DNA from: Lumnitzera littorea
Taxonomy: Eukaryota > Streptophyta > Magnoliopsida > Myrtales > Combretaceae
Reading direction: 5' to 3'
Assembly: GCA_024138015.1 (NCBI GenBank)
Contig: JAMXBB010000009.1
Location: 7,158,699 to 7,222,698 of the forward strand
Length of the DNA stretch: 64,000 bases
This document shows positions 36,712 through 49,284 of the stretch, in pieces. The notes under the pieces are model-generated. The model worked only from the letters and a program-made list of their open reading frames with translations, was not told where the DNA came from and ran no database searches. The translations under genes were made by a program, and so were the position numbers. Each line of letters starts with the position of its first letter. Position 1 is the first letter of the stretch.

Positions 36712-38878
36712 CACCATGTCTCCTCCTATTAACATTAACAAATAAAATGTAATGCCCTAGAACCGAGGACGTAATAAACCGCCACATGTCCTTAGTCTTT
36801 AATGACATGTCAAGCGTTATGTTCAACTAAAAACTCCAAATAATACTTTAAAAGTCTCTAAATAATTTTATATAATTAAATATTCAAATAATGCTATCTA
36901 TTTAAGAAATGTTAATGCCTAATCAGTTATCGTTACCACATAAGATAAATAATCTTATCAATTAGTTTTTTAGGATATTCTTTAATACCAAATGTAGTCC
37001 TCGCTCTTCCCATTCCAAGGTAGTAATAATTAGCTCCATAAGTTATTGAAGTCAAGTAATACAACTACGAGTCTTATAATTGAAAATATAATAAAGTGAG
37101 TTGAAGCTTAGTACGTAATACATAACATACAACCATATGTGTATGATCAAACAATACATATTCGCATGCGTAGAAATGTAAGCAAGTAATCCATACAATT
37201 CATTCATTTATCTTAGCTTTTAAGCTAGTAACGCAAATACATAATAGTAGTCCTCACGACTTGATCACGTTATCAATGTATCATAACCTAGCATTTGGGC
37301 GTGCTTCTTTGGGCCCCTCTATAACCTAACATTAGGCGTACCTCTCCAGGCTCCTTTACAACACTTAGATCTACTCTAGATTATTTCTAAGCAAAACTCC
37401 ACTAAGGTCATTGCGTTGCAAGGATCATCAGGGTTGCCTCTTAGGAATCTATCACTTCAGGCCTTTAGGACGAGTCAAATACAAGCAACAAAAAGATATA
37501 TAAACCAGATATGCATTTAAATCATTTTAATTTTTTCTATCCTAACACTTACATATAACAAGCAAGTGTTACGTACCTTGATATTTGGATCCATTACCAA
37601 CAAATCAAGCTTAGCTTTAAATCCTAGAAATAATAAATACTCATTAAACTTTTTTAAATATTGAATAAATAATTTCTCTTAGTTCAAACTCACTTTTATA
37701 CCATTTAAGTCTCCTTAAATTCACTTAAGGATACACTAAAAGGATTTACTTTAGAAGTAACAAAAGAATATAACAAAAAGAAGAGGAAAAACTGAACTTA
37801 AAGGAACAAAACCTATAACACGATCAAGGACATGATCGTGTCTTTTTGGCTGTGTAACTTATTGAGTTACACATAACAACTGCAAGGGACATGACTAGGG
37901 ATACGGTCGTGTAACCTTATGGTCTACCAATCCATGTTACCTACTGCAAAGGACACGACCAGGGATATGGTTGTGTCTTTTGGTTGTGTAAATTGCTATT
38001 CGAACTTTTTTTTTTTTCCCTCTTTTGTCCAAAACCTTTCTAAACCTATCTTATCCTCCAACACCTCAACACATGGATCAAAACACTTTTAAATTTTAGA
38101 AAACTCAACTCTACAACATACTCCCATCAACAACACCCCTTAACTTTCACATCTTTGTTTCAAATGACTACTATCCAATAAATTCTATCACCGCAATATT
38201 TATCTAACAAACATTTCTTAAACTTATTAAAATAATAAGGATAATAAAGATTCTATGGAATAGAAGATACATACCTTAATTTCGATGATCCTTTAGGGTT
38301 TCTTGTTTTTTTTTTTTTTTTCCCTTAACCAACTACGCATAATCTTAAAAAATCAACATAAAACTCTTAGCCTCAAAAAAGAAATCTCAAATTCCATAAA
38401 TTAGATCTTCACTTACTAAGGTCCTCTAGGATTGTATTCCTCACATAGACTACTCTTGCTCTTGAGGGATTCTGGTAATTGTAGGAGAGAGGTCTAAATC
38501 TCTAGTGTACAAAGAGTCTAATAAGATGGTAAATTGTGCATTGGTTAAGTTAGGGTTTCTTTTTAGTTCTTTTCTTCAATTTCCAATATTACCCTTCATT
38601 AAACCACAGCTTAAGACTTTAATACCCTTTTCCTCAAAACTTAATTACCCCTTTGATTTTATTATAACTTTTATTATTTAATGACTTCCTTTTCTCTCTT
38701 TTTTTTTTCTTGGGTGTTACATAAAAAGATAACTAATACTCCAATGATAATGATAAAAGCTCCTCCAAGTGATGCTACAACAATTAAGGTTGTTTTGTGT
38801 TTATTATCGCCAGTGTTGTCGGTACTATTGTCCACTTCACATGAATCTGACAAGCAAAGATTTAGATTTCCATCCAAT
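36712..38878 (-). pseudogene. Copy B transmembrane exon split by a solo LTR
   Basis: The right piece (38878-38722) reads LDGNLNLCLSDSCEVDNSTD, then TTLIVVASLGGAFIIIIGVL and VIFL. The left piece (36747-36712) continues LFVNVNRRRHGG to the donor G|GTAAAA. Without the LTR and one 5-bp duplicate the exon is 188 nt, against 185 in copy A, so the frame is kept. The acceptor before LDG reads TTCTGG instead of an AG. Confidence 0.8.
36748..38721 (-). mobile_element. Solo LTR inside the transmembrane exon, TSD TAAAA
   Basis: Plus-strand ends are TGTAATGCCCTAG and TTGGGTGTTACA. Identical TAAAA repeats flank it at 36743-36747 and 38722-38726. It is 1974 bp with no gag or pol. It carries three 24-nt palindromic units (37818, 37889, 37953) like those of the solo LTR at 9703, read in the opposite sense, so orientation is probably minus. 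Confidence 0.85.
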
Positions 38879-40935
38879 CCAGAAAATAATAGTTTCAAGT
38901 GCTATAATTAGCATATATGTGGCTAATGTGATGTAAAAAATCAATAGCAATAAACATTAAAAATAATAATTAAAATTTATATAGTTGGAAAAAAATAACT
39001 AAAATTTATATAGTAGATATATATAAGTAACTCAAAGCATAATAATCTATCTAATTGGAAAAAAAAAAAAATTCTAGGAGCCTATCTATTTAAATAGTCA
39101 AGAAATCTAATCTGATAAACATAAACAAAAGTGGCGAAAATGGAAATTTCATTTGTTTTGAATTAATGTTGGACTTACTTTATGAATACTATTAAAATGA
39201 TAATAGCATATGCAGTAAATGAGCAAAATATTTTACAAGTTTTATAAGGTATCCTAAAATTTGTAGGTATAATACAATAGATTTTGGTTTCATATCTCTA
39301 GAACATATAACTAGCTAGAACCCCTAATCTTACCCAGCCCTATACGAAATAAGGGAGTTAAATAAGCTAAATTGAACTGCATGTGGAACCCAATTGAACC
39401 TTTTTGAACAAATTCTAGCTTATGTACTTTTGGTTAATAATTCACTTTCTAAATCAAAGAAGAAATAACATTTTTGTAATTTGTTCATAGTAGGTGATGA
39501 TATTTGATTTTGAGAAGTCAAAGTTCAATCTTGATGTAAACATTGATATCATATTGATGAAATAAAATTATAAAAGATGTAAAAGAAAAAAAAATTAAAA
39601 GAAATTAGAAACTGAATTTCATATTAGTTATGTACGAAACCATGAAATGTGCGATTTATCTGTTCTGATTCGTTTCCCAAATCCATCCACATCACTTTTT
39701 TTTTTTTTTTTTCTCTCTTTCTCTCATCAAATACTACGTCTAAAATACCCAACTAAACCACAATTAAACAATAACTAATTTCATTTTGTGAAAACCCATG
39801 TATAAGAAAACGTATGTGGCTCAAACATTTTATTCTATCCAAAACTAAGAATATATACGTTCATTGTGCCAGCAATGTAATTCGCAACACTCTTTTACCA
39901 TACTCAAAGGGGAAGTTTGTAACTCAAAACGTAACTTAATAGAACTAGGAAAAAGAGGTTGTGTTAACTAGACGACCAAGACAAAATTTCGTGAATTCGC
40001 ATGACTATAGGTTTCATGGGGAGATCGTTGGAGTAGCACGAAAATATGAGAAGATGAGAGGAGGGTTAGAGATAATCTAGCCTCGTAGTCGCACGTATGA
40101 TTTCGAGATATCTACTAGCATTGGAAGTGTAGTGTCCCACCTCTTAGGATCTATTCATCTTACACACTAATATCTGAAGACAGACTGCTATGCCGTCCTC
40201 GAGTTGAGGATAAGAGTAACTAGAAATCAAGTCTAATTTGAAATTTATAAATACTATATATTTATATAAATCTTAGAAGTATACTTTAGGATACCTAACA
40301 TAACGGCTTCATGGCACTTGAGTCGACCAAAATAATATAATCAATATAATAATTACTCACACTCAAATTATTCCCATCTTGAACTAGGCTCCAATGTTAT
40401 CCTGCTCCATGCAAAAGCAACTAATAAATAGCAATTGGAGCATATCCAATTATAATTTACTATCCAGTATCCTAATCAAGCAAATAATGAGCAATACGTA
40501 GTGGCTCCTAAGTAAAATATTTGATCAACACTTAGCGGCTCTCGAGCAAAATATATGAGCAACACTTGGTGGCTTAAAAACCAAGCATGCAAATCTATAT
40601 GTTGAAAACCTTGCCATATAAACTAAACTTTACAAAATCCATGACCTGTAGGTCTCTTCATGCAAAGTGAACTTTCAATATAACCCTTAGGTCATTTTTT
40701 TGTTAATCGAGCTTTAAAGAATGAACCTTAGATTATTTAATCAAATTGAGCTTTTAAACACAACCCTTAGGTCATTTAAATAAAACTGAGTTCCATAAAA
40801 ATATGCCATGAATACACATGATGCAATGAGTTGCATCTAATAATAATCGAGCACATATCTCAGGCACGAACTATAAGTTTTTCATAAATTGATCATCACA
40901 TTAAACATATTATTGAATAATTCATAACTAAGCAT
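38879..40935. other. Copy B intron, left of the Tekay element; no gene seen
   Basis: AT-rich with a T-run at about 39697. No open frame of interest and no recognisable element ends before the TSD at 40936. Confidence 0.6.
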
Positions 40936-40940
40936 AATTT

Positions 40941-43852
40941 TGTTACGCCCCGAAGTCGCAAAGTCGCAACAGTCCCACCATGTAAACCATTTTATGATAG
41001 TAACTGGCCTCACAGTGCCTACCATAGACATGATCTACATAAGGTGTTGACGACTCCTTGCTTTGAAGGAAACAGTCTGATTCACAATTAAACTACAATT
41101 ATGATAAATAGTACAAATTTCTAATAGCATGTATAATTATATATATAAGTCCACAGAGCTTCTTAGGAAGTTTGACATAAATACAACAGTTTACTAATGT
41201 ACATAATAACTATTAATCTTTCATCCTTAATTACATGGTCACTTTAGTTACACATTATACTAAGTAACTTGATCCTCACACCCCTGGCTTCAAACGGACT
41301 AACCTCTGGGTAATTGTAGGGCGACATAGTACTTGAGGTGTTCAGAAATCAGAACCTACAAAAGGATCTATAAGGGTATGAGCAACTACAGCTCAGTAAG
41401 TTGAATTGGAGACTCATGAATGTATACAAGCACAAACAGGGTTATCAAATAATTAATTTCATGCAATGCAACAATCAAGTATCATCGCACAACGTAGTCC
41501 GGTCCATTGTGAAATCAGAGAAATTTCACCTACTCCAATCCAGGTTGAGGAGTTCCATGTTATGCAGCAGCTCACAACCAAACCCAAGCTTGTGCAATAG
41601 AGACCTCGCTCCTCCCCGCGACTACTTTCGAACTATTGACTTCACCCCTGCCGCGACCTCCTCTCCTGTCACTTAGTTTGACTGAGGATGAAGAAGGAAC
41701 ATTTTGCAATCTTGTGCTATCTCTTTCGAAGGGGTCGGTATTTGGTTGGAGAATCCTATGATCCCCTAACGGGTTGCAATGCATGACATTTTTGGTTATT
41801 AGGGTCGATTAGGATTAAATTCCGTTTAGGGTGTTCAAACAATTTCATACCAATTCAATCAGTCACAAATTACTCACCATACAAATTTCAGTACAAATTC
41901 AGATACATCAAACACACACGTAAGCTATTTACAATCACAATCATATACAAGCCTAAGTCTTCGAGTACTACAAAACTAGTACTCCATTACAATAAGCAAT
42001 AACCAACTTACTTGAAATTGCTCGATCGCTCGATCCCTTAGTTGTGAGGTGATTTATCTCTAGGTGTCCTATAATATAAATAGGTCTTTTTTAGTACTTA
42101 TATTTTATAGATTCATATTCTAATTCATAATGTAACTCATTTTTCCCATGTATACCTATAACGTACCAATGATTCGTTGTACTCTATTTCGGGGTTCGAA
42201 TCCTAAACTAGATTCTAGTTTTAATTCCTAAGTCTTAAATAGGCTTGAATCCCAATGTGACATTATTCACATTACGCTCAGGTATTCAAATATCCTATTG
42301 GGTCGTAATTTGGTATTCTAAACTATTCGGTGCACGCTAACCCTAATTGAGGTATCGGATTTATTTCCAATGTGTGAAAATCTTACATTTTGAGATATTT
42401 ACTTAAAATTAAATGTTATTTCAGATTTATTATTTTTCTGATTTCTATTATAATATTATCTAAATAACCCTATTTTGTTAGATTTATTAATTTACAATTT
42501 CACATATGACTAATTTCTTATATTAATTACCTAATTTCCTAAATTAACCATACTTAATACCCAAAGGCTAGGATTAGGGTTCCACTTCAGAGATTAACAT
42601 CCCTAAACATCTAATTAATATCTAAATCAGTAATTAACATCTTAATCACCTAATTAACCCCAAATCACCCAATTTTTCCATCATTTTAGGGCTAAAAATT
42701 AACTTAAAAATTTTGAAAATTAATTTTAAAAAAATGGCTTCATAGCACTGTTCTACATCATATGAGCATCCTACAGAAAAAATTTGAGCTCCAAATTACA
42801 CTCTTAAGCCTATTTATTTTCCGTTCTAATCATGCTTGGTTTTGAACAATTTGTTAAGGACCCTATATTTTTAGACATAATTAAACTAAATAAATATTTT
42901 TCCTTAAATCTACATACAACAAAACATCAGAATAACAAGTTTCATAATTTTCTGGGCAAAATAACTAATTTTACAAAATTATTCAAAAATCGGGGTAAAT
43001 AAGAGATTAACCGGTTCAAAGCTTTCTGGTCGTCCAAGCCCGGTCTAAGGTTGTCGGTCAGCTCAGGCGGTGGTTCTAGTATAGGGTGATGGTGGTGGTT
43101 TGGTCCCAGGTGGTGGTGAGTGGTGAGTGGTGGGTTTGGTTTACTTGCCCAATCTGCACAGTTTTTTTTTTTTTTTTTTTTCTGGATTTTCTCTCGATTT
43201 TTTCAGTGTTCCTATTTTTCCCAAATGCTAAACTGTCCAAATGACTTCTATAAATTTTTTCCCTATTTATAGACATTTATTATAATTAATATGCATTAAT
43301 TTGACAAGACTTTGCCCATTTTTCTTGATTTTTGGCTTTTAGGTTGTCTAATTTTTATTGGCTGTTTTTTCTTTTGTAGATTTGGACTTGCTACGACCTG
43401 ATCTTGATTCATCTTATCCTCTTCTGATTTTTTCATAATTAATTTATAATTTTCTTTAATTATTTACTTAGTTTTTTTCCAATTTAGGTAATTTCACATA
43501 TTTTTATCTACACATAAATATATGTGGGATACATGTGAACATTCCTAATTATTATTTTGGTCATTCTAAAATTTTTAGTATATATATAATCTATCTGTAG
43601 TAATTTTTTAGTTATTATATTATAATTTTCGCTTTTTCGGTAATTAGCAATTATTTTGCTTAAAATTTGAAAATTTTATAGTCTTCTATTTTACTACTTA
43701 TTTTTTTAAATTTAAGTTTACGGGGTCATTTTTACTAATATTCCTCTTAATAGTTTATAATTTGGGTTTGATTGGATCCTTTAATTGATCGTTCTAAACC
43801 TTGGGTTCTAAGTTCAATCCTACAGTTATTTAGCTTAGCTTTAGGGCTTACA
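40941..43852 (-). repeat. 3' LTR of the Tekay element
   Basis: Same 2912-bp length and same ends as the 5' LTR. Some blocks are identical (for example around 42060-42150) while others differ by transitions. The T-run near 43162 differs in length between copies. Confidence 0.95.
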
Positions 43853-43868
43853 ATTCCACCCCCCTTCA
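43853..43868 (-). other. Polypurine tract of the Tekay element
   Basis: The minus strand reads TGAAGGGGGGTGGAAT immediately before the 3' LTR. Confidence 0.85.
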
Positions 43869-43957
43869 AAAAAGTTTTGTCCTCAAAACTTCTGTATATC
43901 TAATTTGTACTTAAATGACCAAATATAATAACTTGCATACTTTTACTAACCTGAAAG

Positions 43958-44191
43958 TTAGAAAAGCCATGGGTACTGCTCCATCATCGCGGCTTTTAGT
44001 TCCCAAGTCATCTCCAAGTCTGGACCTTCATTCCATCGAATCTTCATGTACTCCATATCTCTATTCCTTAACTTCTGAACTCGACTATCCAGTATCTTTA
44101 TAGGTTGTCTCACCAGTTGAAAATTTCTCGTTATCTCCACTAGCTCTATTTCTACTATCGCATTCGGGTTTTTAATGGATCTTCTCAGCAT
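43958..44191 (-). pseudogene. Chromodomain end of the Tekay polyprotein
   Basis: Begins MLRRSIKNPNAIVEIELVEI and contains IKILDSRVQKLRN, YMKIRWNEGPDLEMTWELK and MEQYPWLF. This is the C-terminal chromodomain of Tekay-like chromoviruses, thought to guide integration to heterochromatin. It is in a different frame from integrase because of the ATCTATGC duplication upstream. Confidence 0.88.
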
Positions 44192-45400
44192 AGATGCATA
44201 GATACATGGAATACATTATGATATCCTGATAGACTTGGAGGTAAAGTTTCTCGGTATAATACATTGCCAACTTTCTCCAACACTTCAAATGGACCAATGT
44301 ATCGTGGGCTCAGTTTTCCTCTTGAACCAAACCGTCGGAGTCCTTTGAATGGGTTTATTTTAATGTAAACATGATCACCAATTTCAAATTCCAAGGGTCT
44401 TCTCTTCAAATCAGCCCAACTTTTATAACGATCTTGAGCTTCTTTCATCCGTTGTCGCACAATCTTAATCTTCTCACTTGTTTGATTGATCATGTCTGGT
44501 CTAATCATGGCATACTCTTCGTGATCCCAATACAGTAGCGATCTGCATTTCCTCCCATATAATGCTTCATACGGTGCCATCTGTATGGTTGCATGATAAC
44601 TATTATTATAGGCAAATTCTATTAATGGTAAATATTTATCCTAATCACCTCCAAAATCCAACACACAAGCTCGTAACATATCTTCAAGAGTTTAAATTGT
44701 TCGCTCAGACTGCTCGTCTGTTTATGAGTGATAGGTTGTACCAAGCTGCAACTTTGTACCCAAAGCTCTATGTAAACTCTCCTAGAATTTGGATACAAAT
44801 CGACTATCTCGATCAGAAACAATACTCTCAGGAACACCATGTAGCCTTATTATTTCTCGGACATACAGCCTAGCCATCTTTTCCATTAAATCACCTGTTC
44901 GATAAGGTAAGAAGTGTGCACTCTTTGTTAATCTATCCACGACTACCCAAATAGAATTGTATCTAACTTGAGTCTTTGGTAATGCTACTACAAAATCTAT
45001 AGTAATATGATCCCATTTCCATCGCGGTATTTCTAAAGGTTGTAATAGTCCACCTGGTCTTTGGTTAACTGCTTTGACTTGTTAGCATGTAAGGCATTCC
45101 GATACATACTGTGCCACTTCTCTCTTCATCCCATTCCACCAATACATGAGTTTTAAATCTTGGTACATTTTATTTCGTCCCAGGTGCACAGTATAACCTG
45201 TAATGTGTGTTTCATCCAAAATTTGCTTCTTTATGTCAGCATCTTATGGTACACGTATTCTTCCTCTAAACTTTATTAGACCTCTATCATCCACCTTAAA
45301 GTCAGGGTCCTGTCCGATACTTAATTTCTCTTTTATCTCCATCAGACCTTTATCTTCCTCTTGCTTTTGCTTTATTCTCTCTAATAGAGTAGGTTAAAAT
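44185..45400 (-). pseudogene. Integrase of the Tekay element
   Basis: Broken frames keep the zinc-binding HITGYTVHLGRNKMY and CLTC, then the core WDHITIDFVVALPK, VVVDRLTKSAHFLPY and GVPESIVSDRDSRF. The 44580-44185 part reads MAPYEALYGRKCRSLLYWD and ends NVFHVSM. A stop TAA lies at 45082-45084 just after CLTC. The end is shifted by an 8-bp tandem duplication (44188-44203) that detaches the chromodomain. Confidence 0.88.
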
Positions 45401-45539
45401 TCCCAATTCATTAACTGGCTATTAGGTTCACACTAATTAAACCCAATTTGCATCCTCTCAAATTCATGCACTAATTCATGTTGAGGTGTTAACAGTAAGG
45501 CAACCTGTTCATAATTCTTTCAACTTAATGCATCCGCCA

Positions 45540-47340
45540 CCAAATTGGCCTTTCCAAGGTGGTAATTTATATTCAGATCATAATCTTTAATCAATTCTAA
45601 CCACCTTCTTTGCCTTAAATTCAACTCCTTCTGAGTAAAGAAATACTTTAAACTCCTATGATCAGTATACATCTTGCACCGTTGCCCATAAAGATAATGT
45701 CTCTAAATCTTCAAGGCAAACACCACAGCCGCTAACTCTAAATCATGAGTTGGGTAATTCCTCTCATGTGGCCTCAATTGTCTTGATGCATATGCAACAA
45801 CTTTTCTATCCTGCATCAATACACAACCTAATCCATTTCGTGAAGCATCACTGTACATATTATAAGGTTTGTCTGGATCAGGCAATGTTAATACTGGTGC
45901 TGTAACCAGTCTTTTCTTTAACTCCTGAAAACTCATTTCACAATCTTCACTCCATTCAAACTTTACATCCTTTTAAGTCAATCGAGTCAACGGTTTGGCA
46001 ATTTTGGAAAAATCCTTTATGAACCGTCGATAATATCCAGCCATACCCAGAAAACTCCTTATTTCAGTCACTGTGGTTGGTTGCTTCCAATCCATTACTG
46101 CTTTCACTTTATCAGGGTCTACAGAGATTCCTTCACCAGATATAATATGACCTAGAAAAGAAATTCTATCAAACTAAAAATCATATTTACTTAACTTGGC
46201 ATATAATTTATTCTCTCTCAACTACTGTAATGTCAATCGTAAATGCTTTGCATGCTCCTTCTTGGTTTTTGAATAAATCAAAATATCATCAATAAACACC
46301 ACAACAAACTTATCTAAATATGGTTGATATATATGATTCATCAAGTCCATGAATACAGCCGGGGCATTCATTAAGCCAAATGGCATCACAAAAAATTCAT
46401 AATGACCATATCGAGTTCTAAATGCAGTCTTATGCACATCTTCCGGCTTAACTTGTAATTGATGATATCTTAATTTTAAATCTATTCTAGAAAACACAGT
46501 TGCACCTTGGAGTTAGTCAAACAAGTCATCAATGCGAGGTAACGGATACCTGTTCTTAATGGTAACCTTATTTAACTCCCGATAGTCAATACATAATCTC
46601 ATAGTACCATCCTTCTTTTTCACAAACAATACCGATGCTCCCCATGGTGAAACACTCGGTCGAATAAGCTTCTTATCCAATAGCTCCTGAAGTTGCTTCT
46701 TTAGTTCCTAAAGTTCTATGGGTGACATCCGATATGGGGCTTTAGAAATAGGCTCAGTTCTAGGAACTAACTTTACAGTAAAGTCTAACTCTCGGGATGG
46801 GGCTAAACCTGGTAAATCCTCTAGAAATACATCCGGAAACTCATTTACTACCCATATGTCTGCTACCTTGGGTATTTCCTTCTTTGCATCTACAGCAAAC
46901 ACCCAACAGAATTTCCAATCGCTCCCCTGTACTCTTGTCTCACACATTTCATCACATATCTCCATTACTGATAAATTCAATTTACTTCCACCAGCCTTTC
47001 CTTGAAATATCGTTTCTCCCTCATTAAGATTGATAATTTTATTTCTACACTCCACAATGGCTTTATTCTTAGACAACCAATCTATTCCCACTATTACATC
47101 ATAACCTTGTAAAGGTAATATTACAAGACTTATAGGATACTCCTTCTCCTCAATTTTTATCCTACCATCTGCTACTACTTCTCGGGTTGTGACTTTCTCC
47201 CTAGTCGGAGTTCTAACTTTATAAGTTATATAAACAGTAACCACACTAATCTCTTGTTCATGTACAAATTTTTGACTTGCAAAGGAATGAGATGCACTAG
47301 TATCAAACAGTACAAAAGCCGGTTGTCCATTTATCAGCAC
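45540..47340 (-). pseudogene. Protease, RT and RNase H of the Tekay element
   Basis: The protease starts near 47340 with LINGQPAFVLFDTSASHSFA; the active-site DTG reads DTS. RT follows from about 46710: LCIDYRELNKV, FSRIDLKLRYHQLQVKPEDV, FVMPFGLMNAPAVFMDLMN and the catalytic FIDDILIYS. RNase H has YSDASRNGLGCVLMQ and HDLELAAVVFALKI. In-frame stops were located at 46708-46710, 46513-46515, 46222-46224, 46174-46176, 45973-45975, 45703-45705 and 45520-45522. Most stand at a codon that is Q, R or W in this family. Confidence 0.88.
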
Positions 47341-47439
47341 ATGTCCTGGAATGTACTAATACTATGGTTACTAACTACACTAGCATTCATAAATCTTAAA
47401 ATGCAATTATTTCAATTTAATTCACACTTAGAATTATCA

Positions 47440-48795
47440 TTACAATAGATAGTCTGAGTATATACCAGTTACAAGTCCTTCATCATTTTCATCTTCAACT
47501 CCTATGATCTCCTCGACATCATCATGGTAGTACTTCTCCATAAAATCCGAGAAATCCTCATTCTCTTCAATTTCCATATCCTCCAGAGCAAAGATACAAG
47601 TAGGTGCAGTAGTGTTATCAAAACCTTCTGTTCGCTTAGCTCCTTGTACAAACTGTAGATAGTACCTGGAGAAATGGCCCTTTCTACCACACTTATTACA
47701 CTTTACTAGTTTCATCTTAGGGCATGCCTTCAGCACATGGTTCAGATCTCCACATATAAAACATTTCCCCTTAAGCTGAGAACAATTTCTTGGAAAATGA
47801 TTTGCACCACACTTCCAGCATTTGACATTTCCATCCTTGTCATAAAAGCTCAAACTCAGTATTGACTGCGCTGGGTTACTAGCCAGAGTTACTGGTCTCC
47901 TTCTCTTCTGTCCAGAACTGCTACTAGAGGCACCAGGATATGATCTCTTAAATGATGGACCTAGTCGATATCCTCTATTGATCTTTTGACTCCACATTGC
48001 TTGCATTCTCACACGATTATCTTCTAATTGTCTTGCCTTATCTACCACTTCATTGTAAGTGGTAAAACCGTAATCCAACAGCTTGCAACACATTGTAGGG
48101 TCAAATCCAGTAAGGAACAATTCTTTCTTCAACTCAACATTATCTCGGTATGAACCAGGTACATATTGTAACAATCTATTGAACTCAATCTCATACTGGG
48201 TTACACTCATACCTCCCTTCTTCAGTTCAAACAAATCTTGTACTATTCTATTTTGGACACTATGAGGAAAATACTCCTTCCTGAATTTCTCCTTAAATTG
48301 TTGCTAGTCAATGTTATTTTCGAGTTGCCTTACTCTCGAGTCCCACCATACTTTCGCAGCTAACTTTAACATAAATGTACCATAAGATAACTTTTGAGAT
48401 TCAGGGACTCTGAAAGCCTCAAAACTTCGTTCGATTTGGGCTAGCCAATCATCAGCTAGATCTGGTCTACCCATCTCCCCTTCAAAATAACAGTTGGCTT
48501 TTATAAATTCAGGAAGTTTATTTACCTCTTGAAGTCGCTCCATTCGTTGTTTGACTTCTTGAGGTCTCTTATTTCCCACATTACCACCAGTCAGAAGATG
48601 TTGAATCAACATTCTTTGCTGTCTCATCATTGTATGCATACTGGAAAGTATTTATCCAATAGGCATATTCTCTTGTGAAGGAGGTGGAAGTAAATCTTGT
48701 CTATTTTGTTCTCTTGGTGGTGATGGTGCTCGTGATGGAGGGTTTTGATTTCCTTCAGTTCCTCCTTGACTACTTCCGTTTCCAGCTTCAGCCAT
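47440..48795 (-). pseudogene. gag of the Tekay element
   Basis: ATG at 48793-48795 starts MAEAGNGSSQGG. The capsid region has FEGEMGRPDLADDWLAQIER and VTQYEIEFNRLLQYVPG. Three zinc knuckles follow: a variant CWKCGANHFPRNC, a canonical CFICGDLNHVLKAC, and CNKCGRKGHFSRYY, whose last Cys is replaced by Tyr. Stops TAA at 48652-48654 and TAG at 48304-48306 interrupt it. An acidic C-terminus (ENEDFSDFMEKYY) ends at 47440. Confidence 0.88.
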
Positions 48796-49284
48796 AATCG
48801 CTTAATAATTTAACTTATAATCCTGCATTCATATCTATCTATAAGTTATCCCTACTTTTGTTTAAAGAATGTTAATAAATGCTGGCAATAAGTACTCATA
48901 TCAAATAGTAATGACAATATCATTGAAGTCAACATACTTAGTAGCCTAACTTCCATTATATATTTCATTTAACCTTACATCATCACTATTATAACTTCAA
49001 AACAAAAGATACAACTCGATAATCTTTCAAATACATACATCAAATTTACAACTCGATTACATCATTACTTACATAATCTAGTACAGACTCGATCTTTACA
49101 ACTGTACAAGATAAAAGGTTACATCAAACTTAATTACAACGTACATCTAACTTGATCCAGAAGCTATAAAATACATCAAAATTCAAAATACATCAAAAGA
49201 TCCTAAAATACATCAGTTTCCATCAAAATTGCTACTGGATCATAACTGAAAATCTAACTAAAACAAGTCAGTCATCTAAATAAG

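Noticed and set aside
41401..41676. Open frame repeated in both Tekay LTRs (also 50867-51127)
   Set aside because: On the strand opposite to the element, with no domain. Its occurrence twice is explained by the LTR duplication.
44622..44873. Overlapping frames on both strands in the Tekay integrase region
   Set aside because: Shadow or frameshifted readings of the decayed integrase.
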